This document shows positions 22,839-31,528 of a stretch of DNA of 64,000 nucleotides, piece by piece. Source of the stretch: Mycolicibacterium flavescens (GTDB taxonomy: Bacteria; Actinomycetota; Actinomycetes; Mycobacteriales; Mycobacteriaceae). Numbering within the stretch: the stretch's first letter is position 1; each line of letters begins with the position of its first letter. Both the position numbers and the translations under genes were made by a program. Location: contig LR134353.1 in assembly GCA_900637135.1 (NCBI GenBank), positions 1,488,001 to 1,552,000 of the forward strand, given 5' to 3'. The notes under the pieces were generated by a model. It ran no database searches, was not told the origin of the DNA, and saw only the letters and a list, made by a program, of their open reading frames with translations.

Positions 22839-23603
22839 CTACTTGGGGGGGAAGCGCAGTGCTCCGTCGAGGCGGATGATTTCGCCGTTGAGATAGTCGT
22901 TCTCGATGATGTTCTGCGCCAGTTGCGCGTATTCCGTCGACCGGCCCATCCGCTTGGGGAACGGCACCTGCGGACCCCAGTACTGCTCGAGCTGGTCGGC
23001 GGCCTGCCCGTACGCGGGGGTGTTGATGGTGCCCGGCGCGATGGTGACCACGCGGATACCGAGCGGTGAAAGATCGCGGGCCGCATTCAGCGTCATGCCG
23101 ATCACGCCGCCCTTGGCCGCGGCATACGGCAGTTGACCGATCTGACCCTCGTATCCGGCGATCGACGCGGTGTTGACGATCACGCCGCGGGCGCCCTCGT
23201 CGAGCGGTTCTGACTTTGCGATCTCGGCGGCCGCGAGCCGCATCACGTTGAAGACCGCGGTCAGATAGAACTCGATCGTCGTCTTGAAGCCGTCGAGGGC
23301 CAGCGGGGAGCCGTCCTTGCCGATCAGCCGGCCACCGCTGGCCGGGCCGCCGTGGGTGTCCACCGAGATCCGCAGGGGGGCCAGCGCCGCGGCCTCGGCG
23401 ATCGCCGCGTTGACGGACTCCTCGGACGTCGCGTCGGTGCGGACATAGCGCACGCCGAGTTCGCTCTCGAGCTTCTTGCCCTTGTCGTCGGCCATGTCCG
23501 CGACCACGACCTTGGCGCCCGCGCCGTGCAGACGCCGCACCGTCGCCTCGCCGAGACCGCCGGCGCCACCAACCACGATTGCCGAGCTACCCGCGATCTG
23601 CAT
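22839..23603 (-). CDS. SDR oxidoreductase (3-hydroxyacyl-CoA dehydrogenase-like)
   Basis: A 254-residue SDR with cofactor motif [14 protein letters not shown]-type Ser segment and catalytic PYAAAKGG. It resembles type 10 hydroxyacyl-CoA dehydrogenases, so oxidation of the 3-hydroxyacyl-CoA formed by the hydratase is a reasonable role. The ATG at 23603 is chosen because the frame further upstream would overrun the operator. It shares a divergent promoter with the thiolase, placing hydroxyacyl-CoA oxidation and thiolysis under one operator. Confidence 0.87.
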   Translation of the reverse strand: MQIAGSSAIVVGGAGGLGEATVRRLHGAGAKVVVADMADDKGKKLESELGVRYVRTDATSEESVNAAIAEAAALAPLRISVDTHGGPASGGRLIGKDGSPLALDGFKTTIEFYLTAVFNVMRLAAAEIAKSEPLDEGARGVIVNTASIAGYEGQIGQLPYAAAKGGVIGMTLNAARDLSPLGIRVVTIAPGTINTPAYGQAADQLEQYWGPQVPFPKRMGRSTEYAQLAQNIIENDYLNGEIIRLDGALRFPPK

Positions 23604-23640
23604 ACGGTTCCCCTTCTTGCAACTGGCACTCTCGGCTTGA

Positions 23641-23655
23641 GAGAATAACATTCTC
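23641..23655. promoter_or_regulatory. GAGAAT-N3-ATTCTC operator (SDR/thiolase)
   Basis: GAGAAT-AAC-ATTCTC: 6-bp perfect arms with a 3-bp spacer, 22 bases upstream of the thiolase ATG and 37 bases from the divergent SDR start. Binding here would block both promoters. Confidence 0.78.
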
Positions 23656-23677
23656 ATACGTCGAGACGGAGATACAC

Positions 23678-24823
23678 ATGCCTGAAGCCGTGATCGTTTC
23701 TGCCCTGCGCACCCCCATCGGCACCGCGATGAAGGGCACGTTGCGAGACACCGACGCCTACGAGCTGGCCGAGCACGTGGTCGGTGCGGCAGCCGGCGAG
23801 GTGAACGGGCTGCCGATCGACGACGTCATCCTCGGCGAGGGGCTCTACGGCGGCGGTGTGATCGCCCGCCACGCCGCAATCACCGCGGGCCTGACCTCGG
23901 TGCCCGGGCTGTCGAACAACCGGCATTGCGCCGCGGGCCAGGCCGCGGTCCAAAGCGCCGCCGCCAGCATCCGCGCCGGCATGGACCAGGTGGTGATCGC
24001 CGGTGGGGTGAACTCCGCCTCCACCACGCCGCGCTTCACCCGCCGCGCCAGCAGCGCGAAAGACGCCGCGATGCTCGACTGGTTTCCCCCGACGCACCCT
24101 GACCGCGCCGACGCGCCGAACATGGACATGTCGATCACCGTCGGCTGGAACGCTGCCGTGCGCGCGGGCGTCAGCCGCGAAGAGATGGACGAGTGGGCGC
24201 TCGGCTCGCACCGCAAGGCGATCCAGGCGATCGACGAGGGCCGCTTCAAGGACGAGATCGTTCCGATCGAGACGCCCCACGGACAGTTCGACACCGACGA
24301 GCATCCGCGTCGCGACACCAGCATCGAGAAGCTGGCCGCGCTCAAGCCGCTGCATCCTGAGATCGAGGGCTTCTCCATCACCGCAGGCAACGCCTGCGGC
24401 GCCAACGACGGCGCCGCCGTGCTGACGTTGGCCAGCGACCGGCTCGGGCTGCCCTCGTTGGGCACCGTCAAGGCGTGGGCATCGGTCGGCGTCGATCCTG
24501 CTTTCACCGGACTGGCGCCCGTCGAGGCGATCCCGAAAGCGCTCAAGCGTGCGGGTATTTCGCTCGCCGACGTCGATCTGTTCGAGATCAACGAGGCGTT
24601 CGCGGCGATGTGCGTGGCCACCGTCAAACTGCTCGACATCAACCCCGACCGCGTCAACGTCAGCGGAAGCGGTTGCTCGCTCGGCCACCCCGTGGCAGCC
24701 ACCGGCGCGCGGATGCTCGTCACGCTCGTCCACGAATTGCGCAGGCGCGGCGGGGGGATCGGGGTCGCCGCGATGTGCGCGGGCGGCGGCATGGGATCGG
24801 CAACGGTCATCGAGGTGGCCTGA
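23678..24823 (+). CDS. Thiolase (acetyl-CoA C-acyltransferase family)
   Basis: A 381-residue thiolase. The nucleophile is Cys84 in NRHCAAGQ; NEAFA and GCSLGHPVAATGAR carry the Asn/His motifs, and the second Cys is in AMCAGGGMG. All catalytic elements of a degradative or biosynthetic thiolase are present. The start at 23678 follows the operator; a longer open frame upstream would include it. It is expected to cleave the 3-ketoacyl-CoA made by the divergent SDR. The MeaB-like gene follows after 47 bases. Confidence 0.92.
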   Translation: MPEAVIVSALRTPIGTAMKGTLRDTDAYELAEHVVGAAAGEVNGLPIDDVILGEGLYGGGVIARHAAITAGLTSVPGLSNNRHCAAGQAAVQSAAASIRAGMDQVVIAGGVNSASTTPRFTRRASSAKDAAMLDWFPPTHPDRADAPNMDMSITVGWNAAVRAGVSREEMDEWALGSHRKAIQAIDEGRFKDEIVPIETPHGQFDTDEHPRRDTSIEKLAALKPLHPEIEGFSITAGNACGANDGAAVLTLASDRLGLPSLGTVKAWASVGVDPAFTGLAPVEAIPKALKRAGISLADVDLFEINEAFAAMCVATVKLLDINPDRVNVSGSGCSLGHPVAATGARMLVTLVHELRRRGGGIGVAAMCAGGGMGSATVIEVA

Positions 24824-24870
24824 GCCGCCCGGCGGCGGCATCAAGCAGGCGCTCCGTAGACTGCCAGACG

Positions 24871-25758
24871 ATGACCAGCTCAGACGATATTGCGGAGCTC
24901 ATCGAGGCGGCACGCAACGGATCGGCCCGCGCGACCGGCCGATTGCTCAGCATTGTCGAAAGCCCCCGGCGCAGCGAGCTTCTCGACGCGCTCGGGCCCG
25001 TCGAGGTGCCGCGAGTGGTGGGAGTGACCGGGCCGCCGGGTGCGGGGAAATCGACGACGGTGGGTGCGCTCGTCGGCGCGTACCGTGAACGAGGCGTGCG
25101 CGTCGCGGTGCTCGCGGTCGACCCGTCGTCGCCATACAGCGGGGGAGCGCTGCTCGGCGACCGGATCCGCATGGCCGCCCACATCAACGATCCCGATGTG
25201 CTGATCCGATCCGTCGCCGCCCGTGGGCATCTCGGTGGGCTGGCCGCCGCGGTGCCCGCAGCCATCCGCGTTCTCGCGGCGCTGTCCTACGGGCTGGTGG
25301 TGCTGGAGACCGTCGGGGTCGGACAGTCCGAGATCGAGATCGCCGCGGTCGCCGATCCCACCGTCGTCATCCTCAATCCCGGCGCCGGTGACGCCGTGCA
25401 AGCGGCCAAGGCCGGCCTGCTCGAAGTCGCCGACATCGTGGTGGTGAACAAGGCCGATCGCGAGGGGGCCGACCAGACCGTGCGCGACCTTCGCGCCGAG
25501 AGCAGCGCCCCCGTCCTGAAACTGATTGCCGCACAAGGCGACGGTCTTCCTGAACTCGTCGACGCGATCGAGGCGCATCACCGCTCCGACAGCCCGGAAC
25601 GGCGCGCCGCGCGCGCCAGGACGCAGATCTTGTCGCTGGCGCAGACGCTGCTGCGCACGCATCCGGAACTGGACCGGCTGGCCGCGGCCGTCGCCGACGG
25701 CACCGACGACCCCTACACCGCCGCCGAGCGCCTCTTCGTCGACCGGGAGCGGCCCTGA
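24871..25758 (+). CDS. meaB: MeaB/ArgK-type GTPase, B12-mutase chaperone
   Basis: A 295-residue G3E P-loop GTPase. Walker A is GPPGAGKST, followed by VDPSSPYSGGALLGDR, the switch segment LETVGVGQSE and the guanine motif NKAD. Family members protect and reload cobalamin-dependent mutases. It is about 9 kb from the mutase subunits yet in the same gene set, which supports dedicated service to that mutase. The real start is the ATG at 24871; upstream frame sequence overlaps the thiolase gene. The 3' end overlaps the convergent TetR gene by 46 bases. Confidence 0.92.
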   Translation: MTSSDDIAELIEAARNGSARATGRLLSIVESPRRSELLDALGPVEVPRVVGVTGPPGAGKSTTVGALVGAYRERGVRVAVLAVDPSSPYSGGALLGDRIRMAAHINDPDVLIRSVAARGHLGGLAAAVPAAIRVLAALSYGLVVLETVGVGQSEIEIAAVADPTVVILNPGAGDAVQAAKAGLLEVADIVVVNKADREGADQTVRDLRAESSAPVLKLIAAQGDGLPELVDAIEAHHRSDSPERRAARARTQILSLAQTLLRTHPELDRLAAAVADGTDDPYTAAERLFVDRERP

Positions 25759-26339
25759 GCCTGCTCCGGTAGGTCGAGCAACCGGCGGGACATCCGAATC
25801 AACTGAGCGCGAAGCATTTCGGCGTCGAGATCGGAAACCAGCGGATGCATCACCGCCACGCTGATCGCACTCGACAGCACCGCCGCGTGCAGCCGGGCCT
25901 CCGGTCCGGCCTGGGTGCCCAGCAGCGCGGCATACAGACGCTCGATGAACCGTTGGAACGGCTCATGTTCGGCCTGAAGCCGGATGATCACCGGATCGAA
26001 CTGCAGCACGCTGACGACTCCGCGTCGTTCGACGGCCTGGTCGATCATCCGGTCGAGCAGGATCTCGCGTGACTTGAGCCCGTGGTCGGCCGACTCGGCA
26101 GCTTCGAGCGCGTCCTCAAGATAGCCCATCTCGCGTTCGGTGATCGCGATGACGATCTCTTCCTTCGTCTTGAACTGGCGATACACCGCCGCCTTGGTCA
26201 CCCCGATTTCATCGGCGATCATCTGCAGCGAGGTGCCGCTGACCCCGTGTTCGGCGATCAAGGCCACCGCGGCGTCCAAGACCCTGGTCTGCGCAGCGGT
26301 GCGGGTGATCGCACTGAATTTCTGCTCTGCCACGGCCAT
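25713..26339 (-). CDS. TetR family repressor
   Basis: A 208-residue TetR protein: the N-terminal helix-turn-helix (GTSLQMIADEIGVTKAAVYR) is at about residues 34-53, followed by an all-helical ligand domain. It is divergent from the four-gene membrane operon at 26428. The ATG at 26339 is preferred because a longer frame to 26543 would pass through the operator. A very long inverted repeat at 26371-26411 in the shared promoter is its probable binding site, so autoregulation and control of the membrane operon are inferred. Confidence 0.92.
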   Translation of the reverse strand: MAVAEQKFSAITRTAAQTRVLDAAVALIAEHGVSGTSLQMIADEIGVTKAAVYRQFKTKEEIVIAITEREMGYLEDALEAAESADHGLKSREILLDRMIDQAVERRGVVSVLQFDPVIIRLQAEHEPFQRFIERLYAALLGTQAGPEARLHAAVLSSAISVAVMHPLVSDLDAEMLRAQLIRMSRRLLDLPEQAQGRSRSTKRRSAAV

Positions 26340-26370
26340 GTCGTCGAGGGTAGCCCAGCATTGACCGCTT

Positions 26371-26411
26371 GGTTGCCGATCGGCTACCGTTCGAGTAGCC
26401 GATCGGCAACC
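26371..26411. promoter_or_regulatory. Double palindromic operator of the adjacent TetR gene
   Basis: GGTTGCCGATCGGCTAC at 26371-26387 and its exact reverse complement at 26395-26411 are separated by 7 bases. Each arm itself contains the perfect palindrome GCCGATCGGC (26375-26384 and 26398-26407), with centres 23 bp apart. This looks like two TetR-dimer sites in the divergent promoter of the TetR gene and the membrane operon. The motif is unlike the GAGAAT operator used elsewhere. Confidence 0.82.
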
Positions 26412-26427
26412 AACTATGAGGCGGACG

Positions 26428-27135
26428 ATGAAGCGAACTGATGGCGAGTTGCTCATGCTGTGGGCGCTGCCCGCGATGGTGGTCATCTGGGTGTCCGCGT
26501 TCCTCCTGTTTCCCGGGTTTCTGCCCCCGATGTCGCCCACCATGTCCGCGGAGGAGGTCGCAGGCTTATACCGCGACGAGACGGCCCGGATCCGCTACAG
26601 CATGATCCTGTTCAACTGGTTCGGTGTGGGTCTGATTCCGACGGTGATCCTGTTGGCGATGCAGGTACGCAAGATGGCGCACCGCACGCCGATCCTGTCC
26701 TACTGCCTGATCGCATGCGCAGGTGGTCCGCCGACGCTGTTCCTGATCGCCAACATGTTCTGGTTGTTGGGTTCCTTCCGGCCCGAGCGTACCCCGGAGC
26801 TGACTCAACTGCTCAACGACCTCGCCTGGGTCACCTTCACCGTGCTGGTCCCCTATCTCATCGCCCAGTGCCTGGTGCTCGCCTTGGCGATCTACTGGGA
26901 TCGTCGAGACCAACCGGTCTTTCGGCCATGGGTGGCGCACTTCAACCTGCTCATCGCCGTCGCATTGCTGCCCGCGGCGTTCGGGGCGGTGACGTTCGAG
27001 GGCCCGTTTGCCTGGGACGGCGTGCTGTCGTTCTGGGTCAAGAACATCGCGATCGCCGTCTGGATCGTGGTGATGGGAGTCGTTCTCGCCCAGAACATCC
27101 GCCGCCAACGTGCCGAAGTCGCGGTCGCCGCATGA
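26428..27135 (+). CDS. Polytopic membrane protein (oxidase-like operon, gene 1)
   Basis: About 235 residues with six predicted transmembrane helices and a large loop after the first (MSPTMSAEEVAGLYRDE). The ATG at 26428 is favoured over the one at 26416 because GAGG at 26418-26421 then serves as the ribosome site. I recognise no family. It overlaps gene 2 by four bases. In this operon it may be a membrane partner of the subunit III/IV-like proteins. Confidence 0.7.
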   Translation: MKRTDGELLMLWALPAMVVIWVSAFLLFPGFLPPMSPTMSAEEVAGLYRDETARIRYSMILFNWFGVGLIPTVILLAMQVRKMAHRTPILSYCLIACAGGPPTLFLIANMFWLLGSFRPERTPELTQLLNDLAWVTFTVLVPYLIAQCLVLALAIYWDRRDQPVFRPWVAHFNLLIAVALLPAAFGAVTFEGPFAWDGVLSFWVKNIAIAVWIVVMGVVLAQNIRRQRAEVAVAA

Positions 27136-27971
27136 GCGCGTTGAGCGCAGAACCGGTGACGGCGCCCGATCCGCCCAACGATTCACGGTGGGGCCGGCTG
27201 GTCTGGAACTTCCGCTACCACCCCAAGCGTGAGCTGTGGTTCGCGTGGTGGGTGATGGTGATCTTCTACCAGCTGTACGGCGTGCTGTTCTTCCTCGTCA
27301 CGCGGGTGCAACCGCCGCCGAGCCCCGACTGGGACGCGCCGTTGATCGTGCAGTGGTTCGCCGATCGTCATCTCGGTCTGCTGACCGGGTTCGGCGTCGT
27401 GTTCCTGATCTCGGGCATGTGTGCGCCGATGAATGCTCTTCTCGCATATTCGATGTGGCGGATGTCGGTAAGTCGTGTCTTCGCCTACTCGTACCTGATC
27501 ATGTACTCGCTCGCAGCGCTGCCCGGCATGCTCGTGATGGCCATCGCGATGACCGTCGGCGCGCTCCGGCCGGACCGTGACCCCGAACTGATCGTGTGGA
27601 TGTATGACTTCGCGTTCCTGTCGTTCAGCGGCACGATGGGTGTCTTCCTGGTCGGCTCGGTGGTCTGGCTGGTGGCGATCCTGCTCGACAAGAACAACGT
27701 GTTCCCGAAGTGGTTCGCGTATCTGGGGTTGTGCAATGCGCTGACCGAAGTCGTCGTCGCACCGGCCTGGATCTTCCAACGGGGTGCTTTCGCGTGGAAC
27801 GGTGCGATCGCGTGGTGGATCAACATGGTCGTGTTCGTCACCTACACCGCGGCGTTCATCATGCTGCTGCGCAATATGATCGAGCGGGAGGATTTCGGCA
27901 CCGGACCGCTGCCCGATCTGCCACCGAAAGGCGTGACCGAAGCCACCGAAGCGGTGGAGGCGGCTCGATGA
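27132..27971 (+). CDS. Polytopic membrane protein (oxidase-like operon, gene 2)
   Basis: A 279-residue membrane protein with about six to seven helices and a soluble N-terminal 40 residues. It has the same general plan as gene 1, with a FAWNGAIAWW segment recalling FAWDGVLSFW there, so the two may be distant paralogues. ATGA overlaps occur at both ends. No catalytic motif is recognised. Confidence 0.7.
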   Translation: MSALSAEPVTAPDPPNDSRWGRLVWNFRYHPKRELWFAWWVMVIFYQLYGVLFFLVTRVQPPPSPDWDAPLIVQWFADRHLGLLTGFGVVFLISGMCAPMNALLAYSMWRMSVSRVFAYSYLIMYSLAALPGMLVMAIAMTVGALRPDRDPELIVWMYDFAFLSFSGTMGVFLVGSVVWLVAILLDKNNVFPKWFAYLGLCNALTEVVVAPAWIFQRGAFAWNGAIAWWINMVVFVTYTAAFIMLLRNMIEREDFGTGPLPDLPPKGVTEATEAVEAAR

Positions 27972-28564
27972 CTGACGTCGTTGGCGCCGCGCCGAAACCG
28001 CTCGAGGATCAGCCGCCACCGCGAGTGCCCGGCCAGCCCGACATGTGGCTGTTCGTGTTGTTCGAGGCGCTGCTGTTCACCGGCTACTTCTCGGTCTACC
28101 TGGCCCTGCGCACGCAGAACGAGGATCTCTTCCTGCAGTCCCAAGCCGATCTGGATCTGCGGATCGGGGTCTTCAACACCATTGTCCTGCTGACGAGTTC
28201 GTGGGCGATCGCCCGGTGCGTGCAGGCCGCGCGCGGCGGTTCGTACCGTTCGGCGACGACGTACGCCTATGTGACCGTAGGGCTCGGGGTGACGTTCGTG
28301 GTGTCGAAGGTGTTCGAGTGGATTCTGGAGATCCGCATGGGGAACACGTTCACCAGCGCCGAGTTCTTCCAGCACTACTTCTTCCTCACGTCACTGCACT
28401 GCATCCACGTGTTGATCGGCTTCATCGTGTTGGGTGTGGTCCTCTACCAGTTGCGCAGCCCGGCGCGACGCTCGCAGGAACTCGTCGAAACGGGGGCAAC
28501 GTACTGGCACACGGTCGATTTCCTGTGGGTGCTGATCTTTGCAATGCTCTACATCGTGAGGTGA
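27968..28564 (+). CDS. Cytochrome c oxidase subunit III / NorE family protein
   Basis: A 198-residue five-helix member of the heme-copper oxidase subunit III family, in the short form that includes NorE. Seen: PDMWLFVLFEALLFTGYFSV, the EFFQHYFFLTSLHCIHVLIG segment, and YWHTVDFLWVLIFAMLYI, all typical. Subunit III proteins lack redox centres and stabilise the catalytic subunits. No subunit I or II gene is present in the window, so its partner is unknown. Confidence 0.85.
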   Translation: MTDVVGAAPKPLEDQPPPRVPGQPDMWLFVLFEALLFTGYFSVYLALRTQNEDLFLQSQADLDLRIGVFNTIVLLTSSWAIARCVQAARGGSYRSATTYAYVTVGLGVTFVVSKVFEWILEIRMGNTFTSAEFFQHYFFLTSLHCIHVLIGFIVLGVVLYQLRSPARRSQELVETGATYWHTVDFLWVLIFAMLYIVR

Positions 28565-28578
28565 TCGGTGAGCAAACC

Positions 28579-28860
28579 ATGAACAAGAGACTCGTCATCG
28601 CCTGGGCGATCCTGACGTTGTTGACGTTGGTCTACGTCTGGCTGGATGGGGCGGTCGACCAGAACGGCACCTTGAAGGCCAGCACCGTGGTCACAGTCAG
28701 CGCAATCGTCATCTCACTCATCAAGGTGCGCATCATCTTTCGCGAGTTCATGGAGGTACGCCACGCCCCGGACTGGCTGCGCCGCCTCACCGACGGCTGG
28801 GTGGTTCTCGTCGCCACTTGCCTGTTGAGCAGCTACTTCATCGGAATGGCCGTAGCCTGA
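28579..28860 (+). CDS. Cytochrome c oxidase subunit IV-like small membrane protein
   Basis: A 93-residue protein with three hydrophobic helices, matching the prokaryotic oxidase subunit IV (NorF-like) pattern, including KVRIIFREFMEVRHAP between helices 2 and 3. It comes 14 bases after the subunit III-like gene, reproducing the usual III-IV order. Last gene of the TetR-controlled membrane operon; an imperfect hairpin follows. Confidence 0.75.
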   Translation: MNKRLVIAWAILTLLTLVYVWLDGAVDQNGTLKASTVVTVSAIVISLIKVRIIFREFMEVRHAPDWLRRLTDGWVVLVATCLLSSYFIGMAVA

Positions 28861-28878
28861 GCGGCACTCGACGCTGAG

Positions 28879-28927
28879 TGTGCGGTTTCATACGCAGCAC
28901 GCCGCGACGAGCGTATCGGGTCGCACA
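28879..28927. terminator. Hairpin between convergent genes
   Basis: Stems TGTGCG/CGCACA (28879-28884/28922-28927) and ATACGC/GCGTAT (28890-28895/28911-28916) are separated by symmetric 5-base internal loops; CTCGA/TCGAG flank them at 28867 and 28929. Placed between the convergent subunit IV-like and flavoprotein genes, it may terminate both transcripts. There is no T-run. Confidence 0.45.
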
Positions 28928-28958
28928 GTCGAGCACCGGCGGGCGTGCGAACCGCGAG

Positions 28959-30563
28959 TTACACGCGCGCCGAGGCGGCAAGGCCCGCGCGGTAGCCGAA
29001 CACCATTGCCGGGCCGATCGTTCCACCGGCGCCGCCGTACGCCTTGCCGGTTGCTCCGGCCATCGCATTGCCCGCGGCGAACAAACCCGGGATCGCCGAC
29101 CCGTTGACGTGCAGCACCCGGCCGTCGCAGTCGGTGCGGGGGCCGCCCTTGGTGCCCATCGCGCCGATCGACACCGGCACGGCATAGTAGGGCGGCGTGT
29201 CGATCGGGCCGAGGGTGCGGCCGGCGGGCGTCGGCGCCTTGTCGTCGCCCCAGTACCCGTCGTAGGCGCTCGAGCCCCGCGCGAAATCCGGGTCGCGATC
29301 GTGGGCGACGCCGTCGTTCCACGATTGCAGTGTGCGTGCCAAGCCGTCGGGGTCGATGCCGGTCTTCTCGCCGAGCTCCACCAGGTCCTTCGACGGTGAG
29401 AACCAGTCGGGGGCAGGGCCATCCGGTTCTATGCCGAGGAATCCGTACTTCTTCAGATGCAGCGAGTCGAAGACGATCCAGGCAGGATCGTTGGCATAGC
29501 CGAGCTTGGGATCGAGATAGTGAAACGGCCCCGCCATCGAGTTGTACTCGCCGGCCTCGTTGAGAAACCGCTTACCCGCCCGGTTGACGATGATGCTGCG
29601 CGGCCGGGTTCTTTCCAGCCGGACGCTGCGGCTGCGCGGCTGACCTCCGAACGTGTCGCCGGGAAGTTGCACGATCGGCACCCACCACGCCTCGCCCATG
29701 TTGGCCAGATCGGCGCCGTGCGCCATCGCCATCCGCAGGCCGTCGCCGGTGTTGTTGGGCGGCGAGACAGGTCCGCGCATCGGCCCCCGCAGGTACGCCT
29801 CGACCAGCTTGCGGTCCCACTCGAACCCGCCGGTTCCCAGGATCACGCCTCGGCGGGCCCGCACAGTGAACTCGTTGCCGTCCTGCGAGATTCGCACGCC
29901 GGTTATGCCGAGCGGGTCGGCGAGCAGTTCGACCGCGCGCGCGTTGGTTCGCGGCGCCACACCGAGGTTCAGCAGCCCCTTCAACAGCCCGGCGACCAGC
30001 GCCGTGCCCGCGACGCAGTAGTCGCCGGATTCGTCGTCGACCGAGGCGTGGATGCGCGCGCGGGTCTCGGCGTCGATGCCGACGTTGCTGAAATCCGCCG
30101 GAAACGAGGTGATGCGGTCGCGCCACTCACCGAGCAGGCTCAAGTCGAAAGGCTTGGCGTTGAGCGAACGCCCACCGGAGGGCCGCCCACCGGGCAGCTC
30201 GGGCTTGTAGTCAGGGAACCCCTCGGCGACCTCGAAACGCAGATCACTGTGTGCCTCAACGAAATCGAGCATCTCAGGTCCGGTGCGCACGAATGTCTCG
30301 ACGAGGTCGTCGTCCATGTATCCCAGCGATTGGGCCCGCAGGTAGGCCATCGCGTCCTCGACGGAAAGCTCACCGTCCGCGGCGCGCTTGTGTGCCGGGA
30401 TCCAGATGATGCCGCCGGAGACCGCCGTCGTACCGCCCACGGTCGCGGCCTTCTCGTAGATCTCCACCGAAGCGCCATTGGCCGCCGCGGTCAGGGCCGA
30501 GGTCAGACCGGCCCCGCCGCTGCCCAGTACGACCACGTCGACGTCATGATCCCAATCCGTCAC
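28959..30563 (-). CDS. KstD-like FAD-dependent dehydrogenase
   Basis: A 534-residue flavoprotein of the 3-ketosteroid dehydrogenase/fumarate reductase flavoprotein family. FAD motif GSGGAGLTSAL, the covering GGTTAVSGG segment, PPYYAVPV...GTKGG near the C-terminus, and the final AGNAMAGATG and GGTIGPAMVFG flavin-binding stretch are all present. The GTG start at 30563 follows a GGAAGGAG site. It lies 29 bases downstream of an IclR regulator gene on the same strand. It could be a delta1- or delta4-type dehydrogenase; the KstD residues are less faithful than in the paralogue at 35040. Confidence 0.85.
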   Translation of the reverse strand: MTDWDHDVDVVVLGSGGAGLTSALTAAANGASVEIYEKAATVGGTTAVSGGIIWIPAHKRAADGELSVEDAMAYLRAQSLGYMDDDLVETFVRTGPEMLDFVEAHSDLRFEVAEGFPDYKPELPGGRPSGGRSLNAKPFDLSLLGEWRDRITSFPADFSNVGIDAETRARIHASVDDESGDYCVAGTALVAGLLKGLLNLGVAPRTNARAVELLADPLGITGVRISQDGNEFTVRARRGVILGTGGFEWDRKLVEAYLRGPMRGPVSPPNNTGDGLRMAMAHGADLANMGEAWWVPIVQLPGDTFGGQPRSRSVRLERTRPRSIIVNRAGKRFLNEAGEYNSMAGPFHYLDPKLGYANDPAWIVFDSLHLKKYGFLGIEPDGPAPDWFSPSKDLVELGEKTGIDPDGLARTLQSWNDGVAHDRDPDFARGSSAYDGYWGDDKAPTPAGRTLGPIDTPPYYAVPVSIGAMGTKGGPRTDCDGRVLHVNGSAIPGLFAAGNAMAGATGKAYGGAGGTIGPAMVFGYRAGLAASARV

Positions 30564-30592
30564 GTGCTGCTCCTTCCGGCCGGAGTGACCCT

Positions 30593-31423
30593 CTAGTTGA
30601 GGATCGCGGACAACTCGTCGGCCGCCCTGATGACCGCGTCTCTGCCGCGTGTCAGGACGTCCTCGCGATGCGAGATGAGGTTGATACATGTCGGCGGCGC
30701 CGGTGGTCGTCGGCGCACCGGGACCGCGAGGCCGTAGGTGTTCGGCTCGATCTCGCCGTGGGTGATCACCCACCCCTGCTCGCGGGTCAACGGCACCAGG
30801 TCACGCTCGTCGGGGCGGGGCGGCATGCTCGACAGCAACGCGATTCCCGCGGCGCCCCGGTCCAGCGGATAGCGGCTGCCCTCATGGAAGGAGAGTTGAT
30901 AGAAGACGTTGGTCGGCACGACGACGGCGATCGCGACCTGCTGATCGCCCTCGGCGACGAGAAGCGACACCGTGCTCGAGAGTTCGTCGGCGAGACTCCG
31001 CAGGGTCGGCAGGCTCAGCTGGCGCACGTTGTTGTCGAACGACGCCCCGAGCACCGCCAGCGCCGCGGCCGAGCGGTACCGGCCGTCCTCGCCCTTGGCC
31101 ACCAAACGGAACTGCGACAGCGTCGACAGCAACCGGTAGGCGATGGTCCGGTGCACACCGATGTCGTCGGCGACCTGCTGGGCGGTCAAACCGGTGCGGG
31201 AGCTGGCCACCAGTTGCAAGGCGGCCAACCCTCTGGCCAGCGTCTGCGAGCCGGGTGCCCCGTTGGGCGCGGCACTGATCGACTCCGTCTGCCGGGCCCG
31301 GCCGTGCTCGACGCGCTGTCGGGCTCCGCCCTGCTCCACCCGCTGTCGGGCTCCGCCCTGCTCCACCCGATGTCGGGCTCCGCCCTGCTCCACCCGATGT
31401 CGGGCTCCGCCCTCCGAAGGCAT
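30593..31423 (-). CDS. IclR family regulator with repetitive N-terminus
   Basis: A 276-residue IclR protein: winged helix-turn-helix around LTAQQVADDIGVHRTIAYR, then the effector-binding domain. Its first 44 residues carry about four tandem copies of GGAR(H/Q)RVE(Q/H), encoded by a 27-bp repeat, an unusual basic extension before the DNA-binding domain. A GGAAGGGA site precedes the ATG, so the repeats should be translated. It is probably co-transcribed with the flavoprotein gene downstream and divergent from the hydrolase operon, whose operator at 31529 lies in the shared region. Confidence 0.88.
   Translation of the reverse strand: MPSEGGARHRVEQGGARHRVEQGGARQRVEQGGARQRVEHGRARQTESISAAPNGAPGSQTLARGLAALQLVASSRTGLTAQQVADDIGVHRTIAYRLLSTLSQFRLVAKGEDGRYRSAAALAVLGASFDNNVRQLSLPTLRSLADELSSTVSLLVAEGDQQVAIAVVVPTNVFYQLSFHEGSRYPLDRGAAGIALLSSMPPRPDERDLVPLTREQGWVITHGEIEPNTYGLAVPVRRRPPAPPTCINLISHREDVLTRGRDAVIRAADELSAILN
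31290..31413. repeat. 27-bp tandem repeat (about 4.6 copies) in the 5' end of the IclR gene
   Basis: Units begin at 31290 (degenerate), 31317, 31344, 31371 and 31398 (partial). The three complete central units are nearly identical, differing at one base. The length is a multiple of three, so copy changes keep the IclR frame and alter the protein by nine residues each. There are no spacers, so it is not a CRISPR array. Confidence 0.92.
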
Positions 31424-31528
31424 GGCGTCCCTTCCTCGACTTCCCTTGACATCTAGCTGCCGCGAGAGTGATGCTCTGACTATAGTGCACGTGGGTGTGC
31501 GATAAATGAGCAGAGTGCTTACAAATTA

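Noticed and set aside
24475..24870. An N-terminal extension of the MeaB-like GTPase
   Set aside because: It overlaps the thiolase gene and has shadow composition; family sequence begins at the ATG at 24871.
31290..31413. A possible CRISPR array
   Set aside because: The 27-bp units are head-to-tail with no spacers, lie inside a coding frame and have no cas genes nearby.
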